64,000 nt of DNA from Dysidea avara (GCF_963678975.1 NC_089278.1:9513479-9577478), one strand, 5' to 3'; counted from the first letter of the stretch, positions 22,448 through 35,512 are shown. Notes: a model not told the origin generated them from the letters alone. Translations and numbers: made by a program.

Positions 22448-24706
22448 GAACTCTTGCTGTAGGGGCATGTGAAGTTAATTAGCACACTTTCTATCTAATC
22501 AGGACTAGCGTCTCGTGTTTACATAATTATCAAGTCAAATAAGTGTTTGCAAAAGTGTCGAAATGGAATACATCACTTTGCTATGGCAAGCATAGTATCA
22601 ATGTACAAAGGCAATAGTTACTTTAACACAGCCAATCAAAAGTTCACTATAATTAGAGGTATTACTTAACGGTATTCAGAGATCTAATTTTGAAAAATCT
22701 ACCTTTTGGGCACATAAACAAGTTTTAAAATAATACCAGCATGAGATGGCTACACTATCTCGCTCACCAACTAGAGACAGACTTTCATAGGTGTGTCAAA
22801 GCCCACACATTGCTTTAGAGGCCTTGACAAGATGTGGAGGTCATGTAATTGACTTGGGGAGTGCTGGCAAAATTATGCAAACATGAAATTGGAATTATGC
22901 AAATGTGTTTTGTACTATTGTGATCTATCTAGAGCTCCCAGGGGCATGTAATTTAGTCTGGAGCTTGCCATTATGACACCCATCCATTTTGTACTCCAAG
23001 TGTTGTCCACCCCACCCTCCACACCTCTGTGAAAACCCGTAATCCGCAACAGTCATGACAAACCTATCTACAACGGTGGGGAAAATGTAGAGGCTTCCTG
23101 TACTCCAGATGCTCTGAGAGGCCATGGATATCTCCATATTCAAGGAAAATTTCACCCATGTAGCAGCCAAGGTTGGTGAGTTATTACCATTTAAGATATA
23201 AAACACTACAATTGTACATTGGTGGGTTTTCCAAAATCAGGTTGCTATTAGCAAAAAAAGGAAATAACAGCTATCAATAAATAGTAAATAAAAGTTAAGT
23301 ACATCATTATTAAAACTGATTGGCATCATAATTATAGCTATTTCATAGCAGGCCACCTTTATTTCATAACATTCTAAGACCCTAGCTAGCTCCTCAGCAT
23401 AGGCCCATATACAGAGGCTTTGAGGTTGGTTGCCATAATTATGCAGTAAACAGCCAATGAAATTTGAGCAACACATAGTTAACAGTGCCAATGAGCATCT
23501 ATCTAGCAATAGCACAAAAACCCATGAGGAATGTGTTATCCACCACAACACTTAACCACTCATTTATTGTTGTGACTAACTTGTGGTCTTAATGATCAGC
23601 TGACTCATCATGTGAGTGGGATGCATTAATTGAAATGGCACGTAGCTCTCACAGTAATTCAATTGATGTTGAAATAGACGAACCAATTAACCCAGAAACG
23701 TAAGTATTAGAATAAATTAAAGTGCAATTTCATGTGTTATATACATAGAAAACCAGAGCTCTTCTATCCTAGAAAGTTTGTTAAAGTCAAGTCCAGTTAT
23801 AATCAGACAGTACAGACACAAGGTATCACATCAGTGTACCATGGTACTCACTTGGATGAGATGAGACAGATATGTCACAGGCCTGGTGTAGCAACATTTA
23901 CTGGAAGGTGCAAACAGTGGCGGTTACCTCCTGAACATGATCTAGATTATTGTAGTTACAGAATTGGGTCCAATGGAGTACCAATGACTATGAGTCCCGG
24001 GGATAATAAAACATTTGGACCATTTGTATGGTTTGGGGTAGATAGAAATGGAGCTGAAAATTACGGTCCATGTCAATTCGAGTTTGATTTTAAAGGTGTC
24101 TTAAAGGCTTATCAGGAATCCAGGGGACGTTCTAACACACTGTGTTACAGAGCAGGTGGTACACTAGTGTACATTAGGGAAGTTTGTCACATTGTAATAA
24201 TCTGTTGTAATGAAGACACTGAATTTGAGACCTATCCACTTATTGATGCAGCTAATACTACGTATTTCAAACCACCCATCATTGTTGTTGCTCCTCCCAG
24301 TGGTACTACTTCAATGTCTCCTCCAACTAAGAAATCCAAACTATGTAATCCATACCAAGACTGTACTTCACATTGTGGGACGTTGGTGTTTCATCAGATA
24401 CCACCAGACGGGCTTTCTTATCCAGCACTGATATCCACCACAGAATATGTTGAGCTGGAAAGTGACGAAGACTCTGAAGATTCTGAAGATGATTGTAGTA
24501 GCGAGGAGGCTGATCCCCCTCGACGTGAAGTTGTAGTTCTTGCAGTATACTTACCACCTCATACAACACTAGAGCTGAACAATAGAGTTGGAATAGTTTA
24601 TGAGGGGCCGCATAATTTTTGTGTGAAGAGTAGAAGTGACAGATGCCAGTACAACAGAGAACGTCACAACATTCCACACTTCATTGATAAATTTAGCCAA
24701 GCATAA
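21537..24706 (+). CDS. multi-exon gene of unknown function; possible ADP-ribosyltransferase-like core
   Basis: Three exons join in phase: 21537-21750, 23600-23699 and 23749-24706, all with GT-AG sites (gtaagt donors). They give about 420 residues, with the N-terminus probably missing. The first exon is acidic then Gln-rich (QANEQAKQNLQQQPAQQPT). The last holds a compact domain with VYHGTHLDEMRQI, FGPFVWFGVDRNGAENYGP and CQFEFDFKGVL. A long acidic stretch (ESDEDSEDSEDDCSSEEAD) and a final beta-like segment follow. The order YHGT...VWFG...Y recalls the histidine and tyrosine motifs of ADP-ribosyltransferase folds (PARP or KptA type). That is inference from short motifs, and no catalytic Glu was assigned. 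The gene could equally be a lineage-specific family. The neighbours are unrelated. Confidence 0.65.
22412..22445. repeat. (TA)n microsatellite
   Basis: About 17 TA units in the intron between the first two exons of the unknown gene. Confidence 0.95.
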
Positions 24707-24782
24707 CTTGCATAGACTATTAAGATATACTAACACAATGTGCTGTCAGTAAATGAGCACATACTTGAATACAATTCTATAA

Positions 24783-25139
24783 GTTATATCCCAGTGTGAG
24801 GGTAAGATATTGCCTGAGTGTACTGGGACATAACTAGCTAATATACCAGTGTGAATCATAGCCGAAAAGCACTGATTTTAGTGCCTGTATTCTAATTAAT
24901 ATGAAGCGACTCGAGTAACACAAACATACATCACGGCTGCTCTAAATTACTAAGCATTAAGCAAATGTATCAATCTTGCTGGTCTGCCTCTCCCTACTCA
25001 CATAACATGGCTGGTTTCAAAGCTTACCCCCACACACTAATTGAAAATCCATGCACTGGGTGATAAATTAGCCATCACCCAGTGATAAGTTAGTTATCAC
25101 CCAATGCGGTACTTTGATACTCCCATGTACTGGGATATA
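24783..25139. mobile_element. candidate short-TIR element (TTATATCCCAGT ends)
   Basis: The left end ttatatcccagt and the right end actgggatataa are 12-bp inverted repeats about 357 bp apart. Internal copies of cactgggtgata and inverted tatcaccca occur between them. No clear target duplication. Confidence 0.4.
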
Positions 25140-25753
25140 ATGCATGATATCATCAGCTGCGAATTAATTTGAGGATAAAAATTCTTGTGAATGATCTCAC
25201 AAAACTCAAAAGGGGTAAAGAATCACTCATACCAAAAGCCCATACAATAGTGTACATAATAATGCTACAATTCACAAGTAAAAATTTCATGAATGGATAA
25301 CCAATCACAAAAATTTCCTCTTGAAAACAACTCACTATATACTATATGGCATTTAATTTTCTCCGGCACAGTGTTTGCTGATTTTCTATGCTGGAGAAAA
25401 GGTGGTTTGGACACACAAGATTAAATTTGTCATTTACATAATGTGCAGTTTTCCAATTATGCAATTCGCAAAACTAATCACCATACACAGCTGTGGTTGG
25501 GTAGACTTATCCAGAGTGCTTAGAAATGCACTTTACGAAGTTACAAGGTAATTATAATGGTACCAAAACTCTTAGAAATTTAATTTTAGTAAACAACCCT
25601 AAAACACTACAATTAAAATCTATTTGTATACAGAATATGAACAGGGATACAAAAATACATACACAAATTTACCATTATTATCACAAAGGATTCTTCTCTT
25701 CTTAGCTTCAGTACTTCTTCTAAATCTTCCCTGTATAGAAACATAAATTTATG

Positions 25754-27931
25754 TTACACAAAACCAACACTGCTAACCGCTGGCACCACAGCTTGTTTCA
25801 TAGGTCCACAAGATTCCTTCTGGTATTCAGAGCTTGACAAATAATTATTTTCATAACTCTCTGGATTAGTGAACAAAATATTCTGACTGCCTTCTTCATT
25901 CTGAGGCTTACCCTTGGGTTTTCTCCGTACTTTGCGTGTGAACGAGGCCAACTGAGTAACTTCAATAGTATCGTGGTCACTACTGCTGGTGTCACCACCC
26001 CAAGTATTATATTCCCTTACATTACTGGTGACTGTAGGGGGTGAGGATACTGTTGGACTGATCTTTCTAGATATTGTGATCCGCTGAGAGTATTTACGCT
26101 TTTGTGCTGATGACCTGGAGAAGTCTGTAGCCCAATCAGAACAAGGTGATACAAATGAATTGTTCTCTGTGGCAGTATTGTGAGTTCTACTATTGGGTAA
26201 TTGATGAGACTCTATATCTGGAACTACTGGAACTTGTTCATCACATATCAAACTGCTAGCTTCTAAGTTGTGTCCGTTGTCTATGTTATGAGCTCTAAGA
26301 TTCTGTTCACAATCATTATAGTCAAGTTGTGTTTGCTTCCTAGATTGATTACTGTTATTGTTCATACTGCTCTGTGCCCCATTGTAAGGTGTGGAATGGG
26401 GTGGTTTGGCTGTTCTCAATGTCTCAGTTGTAAAGCATTCTTTTAGCGTCAGCTGTAATGCTTTTTGCACAGTCTCAGTTAAAAACTTACTAGATCTTAG
26501 CTCAACAACCTCCTTTTGTAACTCCTCAATTTGTTTGTCTCTCTGTCAAGTAAAAAGTCAATGCATAATTAGTGCCTTTGATTATTAATAGGATGGTCAA
26601 AAGTTGCAGTGAAGTTATACCATGTACAAACACTCTAATAGAACAGTCAATAAATTCCTTTTATATTAGTAAGGCAAGAAGCTTCCCAACTTTATGATAA
26701 TAGGACTAAAGCATTATAATTACTATCCAGAATCAGTTCTTAAAAACAGAAGCCCACAGGTGCTCTAAGGCACACACATAGACTTCAGCAATAAACTACA
26801 AGATGTAGTTAGCATACATGTTTATTTCATTTTCGGGAGCCAATATCTTGATACAATGTAGTCATAATAATACAGTATATCCTTTGAGAAGTAACCCAGA
26901 ATCATTTAGTGTTAAAGGTTAACTCTAACTATTAACTACTCTAATATAACAACCACTAATGCTACAAAACTTCCTAATAAAACAATCAACACATCTAAAG
27001 TGGAATGGCTTCATACCTTCAGAATGTCCTTCTTTAATTCACCAATTTCATTAAACAATGTATTCATCAGTGAGTGCAAGTCATTCTCTTCACATTTGAC
27101 CTCTTTAAATAATTCTTGAATAGTAGTAAAACCAGTATCAACTGTAGCACAGGACAGTTGAAATTAATAATAAACAATAAACAGGTACCTAGAGTAGTCA
27201 GTGACTGTAACTTGTCACTTTGCAACTGGCTTGCTTCTTCTACACAAGATTGTAAACTACTGATAGACTTCATCAGCTATGTAAAAGAAATAGTAACTGG
27301 CACAATGATAAAAATCCTACATACCTCATTGTTGTTTTCTAACACAATTGACTTCAGATGTGCTCTACCAAAAGTACACAATTAATACAGTTATATAAAC
27401 AGGTTTACAACCCTTACATGTTCTGCTTATTATTTTGCTCAGCTTTCCAACTATCAAATGTTGACTTTCCTCCCCCAGTAGACTCTACGCTGTGACGTGT
27501 GCTGCTTGTATTCGCTGTTTCTAAGATGGATCCAGCTGATAAGTACTTCATATAATGTCTTTTATCTTTCTAAAATACCACACATTTAATGTAACACATA
27601 CTGACAACTCAATATGTAACGTAGGTACATTCACCTGGCCATGTCCAGCAGGATCACTTGTGGGTTTACTTAGTGACCCGTTTGTGAGGTGAGCGATAGG
27701 TAAGGGTGCGCTACACGAGGAACCATTTTGTGAAAACAGTTCTAGTGAGCTGGGGAAATGAGAATTCTGACTTGCAGACATTTGGGAATCAAGTGCAGGG
27801 TACTCAATTACCGCGCTACTTGAACTACACGGTAAAGATATAAATAACACTCGCACCTACACAACATCAGCAAGTTACCTTTTTTGGCTGTCTAATAATG
27901 ACTGCGGCGATAAAACGTTGCTGGATAACAT
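25754..27931 (-). CDS. coiled-coil protein, weak similarity to meiotic IHO1/Mer2
   Basis: The start is the ATG at 27931 (MLSSNVLSPQSLLDSQK). Exons run to a stop at 25754 with GT-AG junctions; six further coding blocks lie near 27830-27645, 27540-27420, 27365-27325, 27275-27190, 27140-27017 and 26543-25754. The product has about 470 residues: an N-terminal region with LLDSQ and ALDSQ motifs, then a heptad-rich central part (HLKSIVLENNNELMKSISSL through IGELKKDILK and QIEELQKEVVELR). A long polar, Ser/Asn-rich C-terminal region has a basic patch (RKVRRKPKGKPQ). The plan of short DSQ motifs, a mid coiled coil and a disordered tail resembles IHO1 (CCDC36), which recruits the meiotic break machinery to HORMAD1. 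The similarity is weak. An alternative C-terminal exon at about 25730-25675 is possible (acceptor ttctatacag). Confidence 0.6.
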
Positions 27932-27983
27932 TCTTTAACACGGTAACTATGGAAATTTTGCTCGAAGTATTAAAACACTTAAC

Positions 27984-27995
27984 TGCGCATGCGCA
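27984..27995. promoter_or_regulatory. NRF1-type palindrome
   Basis: A perfect TGCGCATGCGCA lies 53 bp upstream of the coiled-coil gene's ATG and 42 bp past the stop of the PB1-GH116 gene. NRF1 sites of this exact form are common in metazoan core promoters, so it probably belongs to the coiled-coil gene's promoter. Confidence 0.6.
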
Positions 27996-28039
27996 ATATA
28001 GTTCTTTAAATAAACATGTTTAACCATAGATAATATATT

Positions 28040-31000
28040 TTAACTGATAGATACAGTCAGGTTGCTGCTTGCTTTGACTTCAACTGCTGACGAAAATGTA
28101 GTCACCAGCATTCCATTGGACTGTAATGTGTTATGTTGAAGGTTTTAGCAGATTTATTGTGCAGCTTACTTGAGCAAAGTTTGCTCCACTGACAGGCGAA
28201 GAATCAATTTTCAGAGTAGCAGTAGTCCCTGTTGATTTGATGATCAGTTGCTTTAGTTGTAGTGAGCCCCCACTAACTACCAGCTATGAAAATCATACTC
28301 TTATTTCAGCACTGGAATATACAGAATTCGAATGTACCTCAGCTGTGCCTGGATTCATTGCATCATTCCCATTCTGAATGTACTGTCCCCATGCAGTGTT
28401 AGTAATGAAAAATCCCTTAAAGTTTGTGACTCCCAATCTAGGAACAAACTGTATGGATTTTGTGTGTACATTCCATTTCTAGAAAATGTAATGTGCTGAT
28501 TTAATGAGGTGCCAGACATCTCAGTAGTGATATTTTTATTACCTGTCCAGATGCAATTTCAAATAACAGAAATCCTGACATTGGTCGTGTGTAATGGTCA
28601 CCACATTCCACTTCATTCCAAGGACTCCTTCTGGTCCCATCATATTTGTTACGAGCATCCAAGAGCACTACAGTCCAACAATCCGTCCAATAACAAGTAC
28701 ACACACCAGAGTGCATGCAGTCACCTTTTAGTGCTATGTCACTCAGCCCTTCATATAATGCTAGCCCTGCAAATGGATACTCCAGGCCAGTCCAAGCACC
28801 CTAATGTAATAAATATCATCTAGACTTACATGTCTGAAGTAACCTCAGAAGTGTAGCGTAGAGCATTGGATGGCACCTTTCCATCTGGCCAGCGACAAAT
28901 ATATAAACCAGCATCTCTTTGGTCAAAGAATTTACGTGGGTACTGATCAGCTATTTAAAGAGTGGCAATACAACTGTGAATGTTGTAATAACAATATGTA
29001 CATGTCATATATACCTGGCTTAAACGAATCAGTGTGATTCTGAGTAAAAATGTTAGAGACTGTTGATTGGACATGTTCTTGAGGTAAGAGATAGCCCAGG
29101 TCAAGTGAATGGGCCCACCACTGACCACCAAGACAGTCCACAAATGTTCCTTTATTAACAACAACTGATACACATGCTTACAAATTATGTTACATTACCA
29201 TCACTGACCACCATTACATTATGATCATGATCCACTGGCTGTGTTTTTGTAGAATAAAATCAGTAAATGTAACATGACAGTGTTACCTGTGTGTACCACT
29301 TTCCATTGGTGTAACAAGCCTTGTCCAGATTTTGTGTACCTAACTTGAACCTGTCGCTATACTGAGTGGCTAGTTTCTATATATAGGTATATATGCACAT
29401 ATGTGAATTAATCAAGTGATGCATAAATAATCACATTACTTCATCGTTTTGAAGTTTGGCCATTTCTTCTGAAGCCCTACACATGCATATACATAGTACA
29501 CAGTAAAGTTTGAGCTCTATACCTCAATGCACACAAGTAGAGTGAGCCAATGAATGTATTGATCCCATACATGGCACAATCATAAGTGTTAGGCTGAGGA
29601 CCCTTAATTGTGCCTGTAAAACACTCACTGGTTATCACCAAACTATTATGTTATAACTGACCTGTCCCATCGTCCAATTCAGTCATCCACCTTTCCATGA
29701 TTCTTTTAACTTGTGGCCACATTGCTTTAAACCAGTTTGCTGGAGCACCTTGTCTGACCTCCCTGTAGGCCTTTAGTACTGTGCCAATCTCTCCATCCAC
29801 ACAAATGGCAGTGGATGATGGACTAACAATGGTGTAGTCTGGCCAAAATGACCACTGTCGACGTAGCTCAAGAGGAAGAGTAGTTCGACTGTTGATATGT
29901 ACCATCATTACTGGTTCCATTATATACAGCTACCTTGGAATAATGGCATTAGGAGATATCTGCTGTTGGAGATCAACACTTCTCATTGTTCTCTCTAAGT
30001 CTGGAAACATCCTGTGTGCAATAATTGTAATCTACTAAACCATTTAGTTAATGTACCCATAGACTGATATTGTTTAGGCATAGAAAGCTCATGCATGACT
30101 CTGATACCAATGCCTTAGCTGTAAGTACTTGAATAAGTTCAACGTAATCTAGGATCAGCAAAGGTACCAATATAATACACAAGTTCATCAAAAGCTTACT
30201 TGTGCAAGTATTAATATATGTGGGCATTTAGACTATCAATATACTTATAAAGCATGCAGGTATGGTTATAAGGCTCAGGTGTGGTTGTAGGGGTCAAGTT
30301 TGTCACCTCCTATCTCGATTCTTTCAGTAGCACATGAAATCTCTGTAAAACAGTTAGGTAATACCTTGAAAGACACATTTCATAATTTAATACATGAGTG
30401 CAGTTCAGTGGACAACATCCGGTCTGGGTCCTGCAACCTACACAGTAATGATCATATCTGATTTGTAATGCACACTTCATACCTTCAAAGCAATAGAAGT
30501 TCCCATCAGCTAACCACATGGTGGATGGTGATCGAATAACAGACACTCTCCCTGCAGCACTGTCCACCAGTTGCCAAGGAAGTGACGTCTCAAACATGGC
30601 ATCACGGAAAGCATATGTGCTGGTAGACAATCCTTGAAAGTTTTGAGTTGTATAGTTCAGTACCTGTTTGCATGTTTGCATATGCAAATGTATTCAGAAT
30701 ATTGTTAAACTGTGCATCACATACATTTTCAATTGTAGGCCAGTATGTAGCATACATGTTGCCAAGATAAAACTGAGTCACTTCATCTTTGATGCCAAAC
30801 TTTTTCTGGTCCCAATTCACATATCTGTTCAAGGGTATTTTTATCGGTTTACAACAGTTGTACACAACAATACCTATTAGGAAAATGCCATCCTAGAATA
30901 AAGGTAAATGTCTACAAAATTAAACAATTCATATTAAGAAATCTGGAAGAGATATAGGAACCTGATTTTCTCCGGCAGGAATTTGTTTTGTCAAACCCAT

Positions 31001-33486
31001 AGCTCCATTCCATGTCATACCATCCTATAACAATATGATACTGTCAATTGTCAATATGCATACGCACACACACACACTCATACACAGACTACACACATAC
31101 ATACATGCACACACATACAAAGCACATGTGCACATGTGCACACAAGCACACAAGGAACAGCAATATGGTGTATAATAACAATGAATCACTCACTGGTGAT
31201 GGTCCACTTTGTCCCTGACCTGGTAAACCAGAAGTTGTGAAATACTGCCACATGGTACCAACTGAGTCATATTGTGTCATAGTGGACACCTTATTGGATC
31301 CTGGAATACCTATTGGGAGATATGAGCATATCACCAAATAGTCTATATTAAGGTTTATGCAGTAACCTGCTAACATCATGTGTCCATTGTAGGGATGTCT
31401 TCCATCCAAAGTTGGGTTGCACATGTCAATTGCAGTGTAATCACTTCAGAAAGCCACATAGAGGTAAATATACCTAATTTGATAATGTATGCATACCTTG
31501 CCTGAAGCAATGCATTGATGTTTCCACCATATCCAGTATTAAACACTGTATTCGAGCATCACTGAAAACATGTGTAATATACAATTGTGGAAGTAAACCT
31601 TCATTGTTGATATCAGATTCCCCATCCCAGCCAGCAAAGTTTTGTAGTGATCCCAACAACGTGACCTATATGCACAACATACTGGCCTATATATAGCATG
31701 AGTCAACTGCACGTACGTTGGCTGCAGAAGATGATGTGTTAGTGACAGTGAAGGTGAACACAATCACGGGTAATCCACTGTTTTTGGAATCAAGTGGAAT
31801 ACAAGGATTGAAGGCCTCCATGTGTACACTAACAGGAACCTCTCCACTAGTATAGTCAACTAATACATAGCATGCACTTAGTTATGATCCAGTGTTTGAA
31901 TGCTATAGGCTAGCTGTATACCTTCAACGACTGGATATTTGGCAGTAACTTCAACAGTTTTTATTCCAGGTAGTTGTGATAAGAGCTTCTTGGAAGCTTC
32001 AGGAACAACTAAGAAAACACATTATATTCATGACACCACACTACCCATTTCTTGTTAGCTCACCATGATCAGTGATATATCCAGCTGGGACAAAACCAGT
32101 GTCATCATACCAAGTGGAGGATTGTAGTACAACTGCTTTAGTGGTGGAGCCACTGTCCACTCTAACAACAAAGTACATGTTACAGCTACTAGATATATCA
32201 CAACAGTATAATAACCTGATAGCAAAGAATGAGTCTGGTACATGACCCAAGTGACTAATACGATTAGACACTTGCCACTGTCGTAATCCACCATCTCCTG
32301 CTACAGCAATACATCCACCTCCTAACAGTACGACATACTAAACAGTTAGTCATCATGATGTAGTCCTTACCAATAGGCCCAAGAGGTAGTGTCACTGCTC
32401 TGAGAGCTTCTCCTGTGTACTTGTATTGAGCAGCAGTTGGGTTAACACTGAAAAGCAGTTATAACACCTTGACATTGTATAAGTACACTCACAGCTTCTT
32501 TAGAACAGCATCAGTAGCTTCTGGATCAGGTGGGATAGGTCTCACAAATTCTGGACAACACTGTTCCCAGGAAATTTCCTATAAGCCACGTGCAAACAAT
32601 ATAAGGCTACTCCATGCAAGTAAATTTTCTGCTTCCTGTCCACTTCCTCCCTCCAGGGTTACTGCATGCATGCATGCAGCATTAGAAGCATGCCTCAGCT
32701 TGTACTTGTAATCCAGGAATAACTATTTATTACAACTTGTTGACACACTGACTCAGTTTCACTAAGCCTCCATAGTACGCAATGAAGATTGAAGAACATG
32801 CACTGGAATAATATAAATGTGCTATTGCTGGTAACATAATATTATAGCTAAACAGATGTAGGTGGGAAGCAAAAAAATTATTTAGAGTGGCTGGTTTATA
32901 AGAGATGTTTTAAGGAAGGCTAACCATTTCTATCTTTAGCTATCAGGCCTACCGGTCATGCTGAATTTAGCACAAGCATATACTATCCGCCTGTATATAG
33001 CATATATCATGTTATAGTTAGTTATCCTGGCACCTTGATGATGGTCACTTTAAAATTCACTGTCTGATCATTACAGTAGCTCTGGTAGGACCCAACCCTG
33101 ATTGCTTCCTGCCATTCACTGTCATTGGTCACCTGTACAATGATAACATGCACTATGACTGATGGTAACTGTGGCGTGTTCCATACAGTGATCCAGTCAT
33201 CTTCATCGTCCAAATACTGCACAACTATTCCTGAGTAACTGGCACACAGTTCATCAGATATTCTACGATTTACCTCGTCCCAACTAAAAAATGTAAAGAA
33301 AGCAAACTATAGCACAAAGTAAGTCACACCCACAATTTAACTTTTTTTTTTTAAATTTTAGCTAGCTACTCAGCCTACTGAGACGTTTTTGTGTAGTGCT
33401 TACCTAGAGTTTGTTTTTACTTGCAGAGTCTTTGAGATTTGCTTGTCTGTATAGACTCCTTCAACTTTAAGAGTGAGATCAGACAT
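28040..33486 (-). CDS. PB1-domain plus GH116 (GBA2/DUF608-like) glucosidase, array copy A
   Basis: The start is the ATG at 33486 (exon 1 33404-33486). The product is about 1,000 residues from many small exons. The first three exons form a PB1 domain: a beta strand SDLTLKVEG, then the acidic OPCA-type motif [11 protein letters not shown] joined to [17 protein letters not shown]. After a 0.45-kb intron comes the GH116 part. It carries the loop [38 protein letters not shown]-type sequence (here ending [11 protein letters not shown], near 30484), [32 protein letters not shown] (near 29580), and near the C-terminus [16 protein letters not shown]. By analogy to GBA2 and bacterial GH116 enzymes, the Glu of FEG and the Asp of NTYD match the nucleophile and acid/base. 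A beta-rich end ([20 protein letters not shown]) closes the protein. There is no signal peptide, so it should act in the cytosol. The likely substrate class is beta-glucosides such as glucosylceramide. Confidence 0.88.
31060..31160. repeat. CA-rich microsatellite in an intron of copy A
   Basis: Irregular runs of acacac, acatac and acatgtgc fill an intron of the PB1-GH116 gene. Confidence 0.8.
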
Positions 33487-33849
33487 CCTTCTGCTTTGTT
33501 TCTGTATAATTCCGTCCATCACACATAACTCGTGACTGTACAATCACATGACAGCGAGTATATCAGTGCGGCTAGACATATGTTTTATCAAAGTTCAGAC
33601 ACTGAGTGTATACTGAGGCGCGACGAGTAGCTACAGACTAGCTGTGAATTGCACACAAAGTTGCGTAGAAAGTTAAATGCTCTGCCTTCTGTGTACACCC
33701 TCCAGTGCCTAACTGGTAAAGTAGATAATAATAACAAATGCCATATATGTAGCTAAAGGACTGACAAATGCAATGTTTAATTGATATAAAGCATCTCATC
33801 TGATGGTTCAAAAAAAAAAGAAAAAAAAAGCTTGCTACTTGCATTGGAG

Positions 33850-35312
33850 ATGTGAATGTTGTCACTAGCATTTAGTATGCAGCTATATATAATAAAATTA
33901 GTTGCTTGAGGAGATTTGATTAGCACAACCATGATGCTTACTTGAACAAACTTTGCCGGCTGAATCAATGTCAAATTGCTGGCATGATACCACAAGTCCC
34001 TGATAACCAATTCCCTGAGCTGCTGCATGCAGTGAGCCCCAGCAACCACCAGCTATACAATTGTATGTCAATCAATGTAAATATACTAACCCCACGCAGT
34101 GTTCCTTTTAAGTTAGCAAAAATTCGTTCTGGTAGCAAACTGTATGGGTTGTATATACATTCTATTGCTAACATGATAATTTGACAGAACAGTTGCTGGT
34201 AGTATAATTTTGTATTAGCTACTGATGCAATTTCAAATAATAAAAACCCTGCCATTGTAGCTAATGGTCACTGATCACACTCCATTTTATTCCAATGACT
34301 CCTTCTGGTCCCAGCATATTTATTACGAGCATCCAAGGTAACTACAGTTCAACACACTACGTAGCTATACACAATGTTGTAGCCATGCATACCTTTCAGT
34401 GCCAGCCCTTCATACAAAGCTATTCCAGCAGATGGATACTCCAAGGTAGTAATGAAAGTTTTGCATGTATACATGTAAACCAACCTCATGATCAGAAGTG
34501 CAGAGTAAGGCATTGGGTGGCACTGGCCAACAACAGATGTAACCAACGTCTCTTTGGTCAAAGAATTTGTGTGGGTGTTGATCACCTATGAGAACTTGTT
34601 CACACACATCTTTTAAGCCACATACTCAATATCAACACCAGGGTTAAACGAATCAATGTGGTTTCCAGCAAAAACACTAGAGACTGTTGATTGGACATGT
34701 TCTTGAGATAAGAGATAACCTAGATCAAGTGAGTGAGCATACCACTGACCACCAAGACAGTCCACATATGTTCCTATAAGAGACACATAGATGCATGTAT
34801 TATGACGACTTTGGAGACCAGATTTGCAATTAAGGTCTAAGCCAAGTAAAGATATATCACATCTTGTCTGTGACTGAAATCTGAAACATCCCAAAATGAC
34901 AAGTTGTCAACAACAACTATTGACTAACGACTATTACAACTATTGAAATTTGGAATATCCAAAAATGACAAGTTCTCCACAACAATGGCTATTGAGTGAT
35001 GACTATCTGCTTGTAAAGATATATAGCTACCTATGCATGTTGTTGATGGTCACTTTAAACTTCATTACAGTAGTTTCGGCAGGATCTAACCCTGATTGCT
35101 TCTTGCCATTCACTGTCATTATCACCTGTACAATGACTGATGGTTCTATGACTTTCCTCGTCCAAAAAAATGAAATTATATTTTGATGTACTTTATACAT
35201 GCATGCATGCACACCCTCAAATTGAGGTCTGTTAGATAATAAATATCAAAGCCACACTCATTTTCTGCATTACCTACCTCGAACTGGTTTTTACTTTCAG
35301 CTAGAGCCTTTA
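33850..35312 (-). pseudogene. gutted third copy of the PB1-GH116 gene
   Basis: Two ends of the gene survive and the middle is missing. Reading in gene direction, exon 1 remnants (35269-35310) and the PB1 half [11 protein letters not shown] (near 35090-35130) are followed at about 34770 by the late GH116 exon [18 protein letters not shown]. Next come the FFDQRD, ALYEGLALKG, ARNKYAGTRRSHWNKMEC and C-terminal regions. The first GH116 lobe and both catalytic segments are absent. In-frame stops and indels are present: for example, the PB1 exon ends in an early stop where copies A and B read on, and the ECGDHY motif is lost. Introns are retained, so this is a segmental duplicate with a large internal deletion and not a retrocopy. 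It lies between copies A and B in the same orientation. Confidence 0.85.
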
Positions 35313-35353
35313 AGGAAAAAAAACATTCTTGTATGCTGCTATTTTTCTGTATA

Positions 35354-35510
35354 CAGTGAAACTTGTGTATTCACCTTGGGACTAACCAAAAGTGTCAGTC
35401 CTGATTTTCTAGGTCAGTTTACATGATACTGGTACTTTGGGACCATTATCAAGTGTCCAGATCATGCAGGTGTCCTCATTTTCAAGTGTCCTGATTAACA
35501 GGTTCCACTG
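35354..35510. mobile_element. 157-bp pogo-like MITE
   Basis: It begins CAGTGAAACTTGTGTATTCA and ends with the inverted TAACAGGTTCCACTG, flanked by TA on both sides (35352-35353 and 35511-35512). Internal agtgtcc repeats are frequent. It is noncoding. Confidence 0.82.
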
Positions 35511-35512
35511 TA

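Noticed and set aside
34295-34591. Plus-strand frames across the PB1-GH116 region
   Set aside because: They are antisense shadows of the minus-strand exons; splice sites and protein similarity support only the minus strand.
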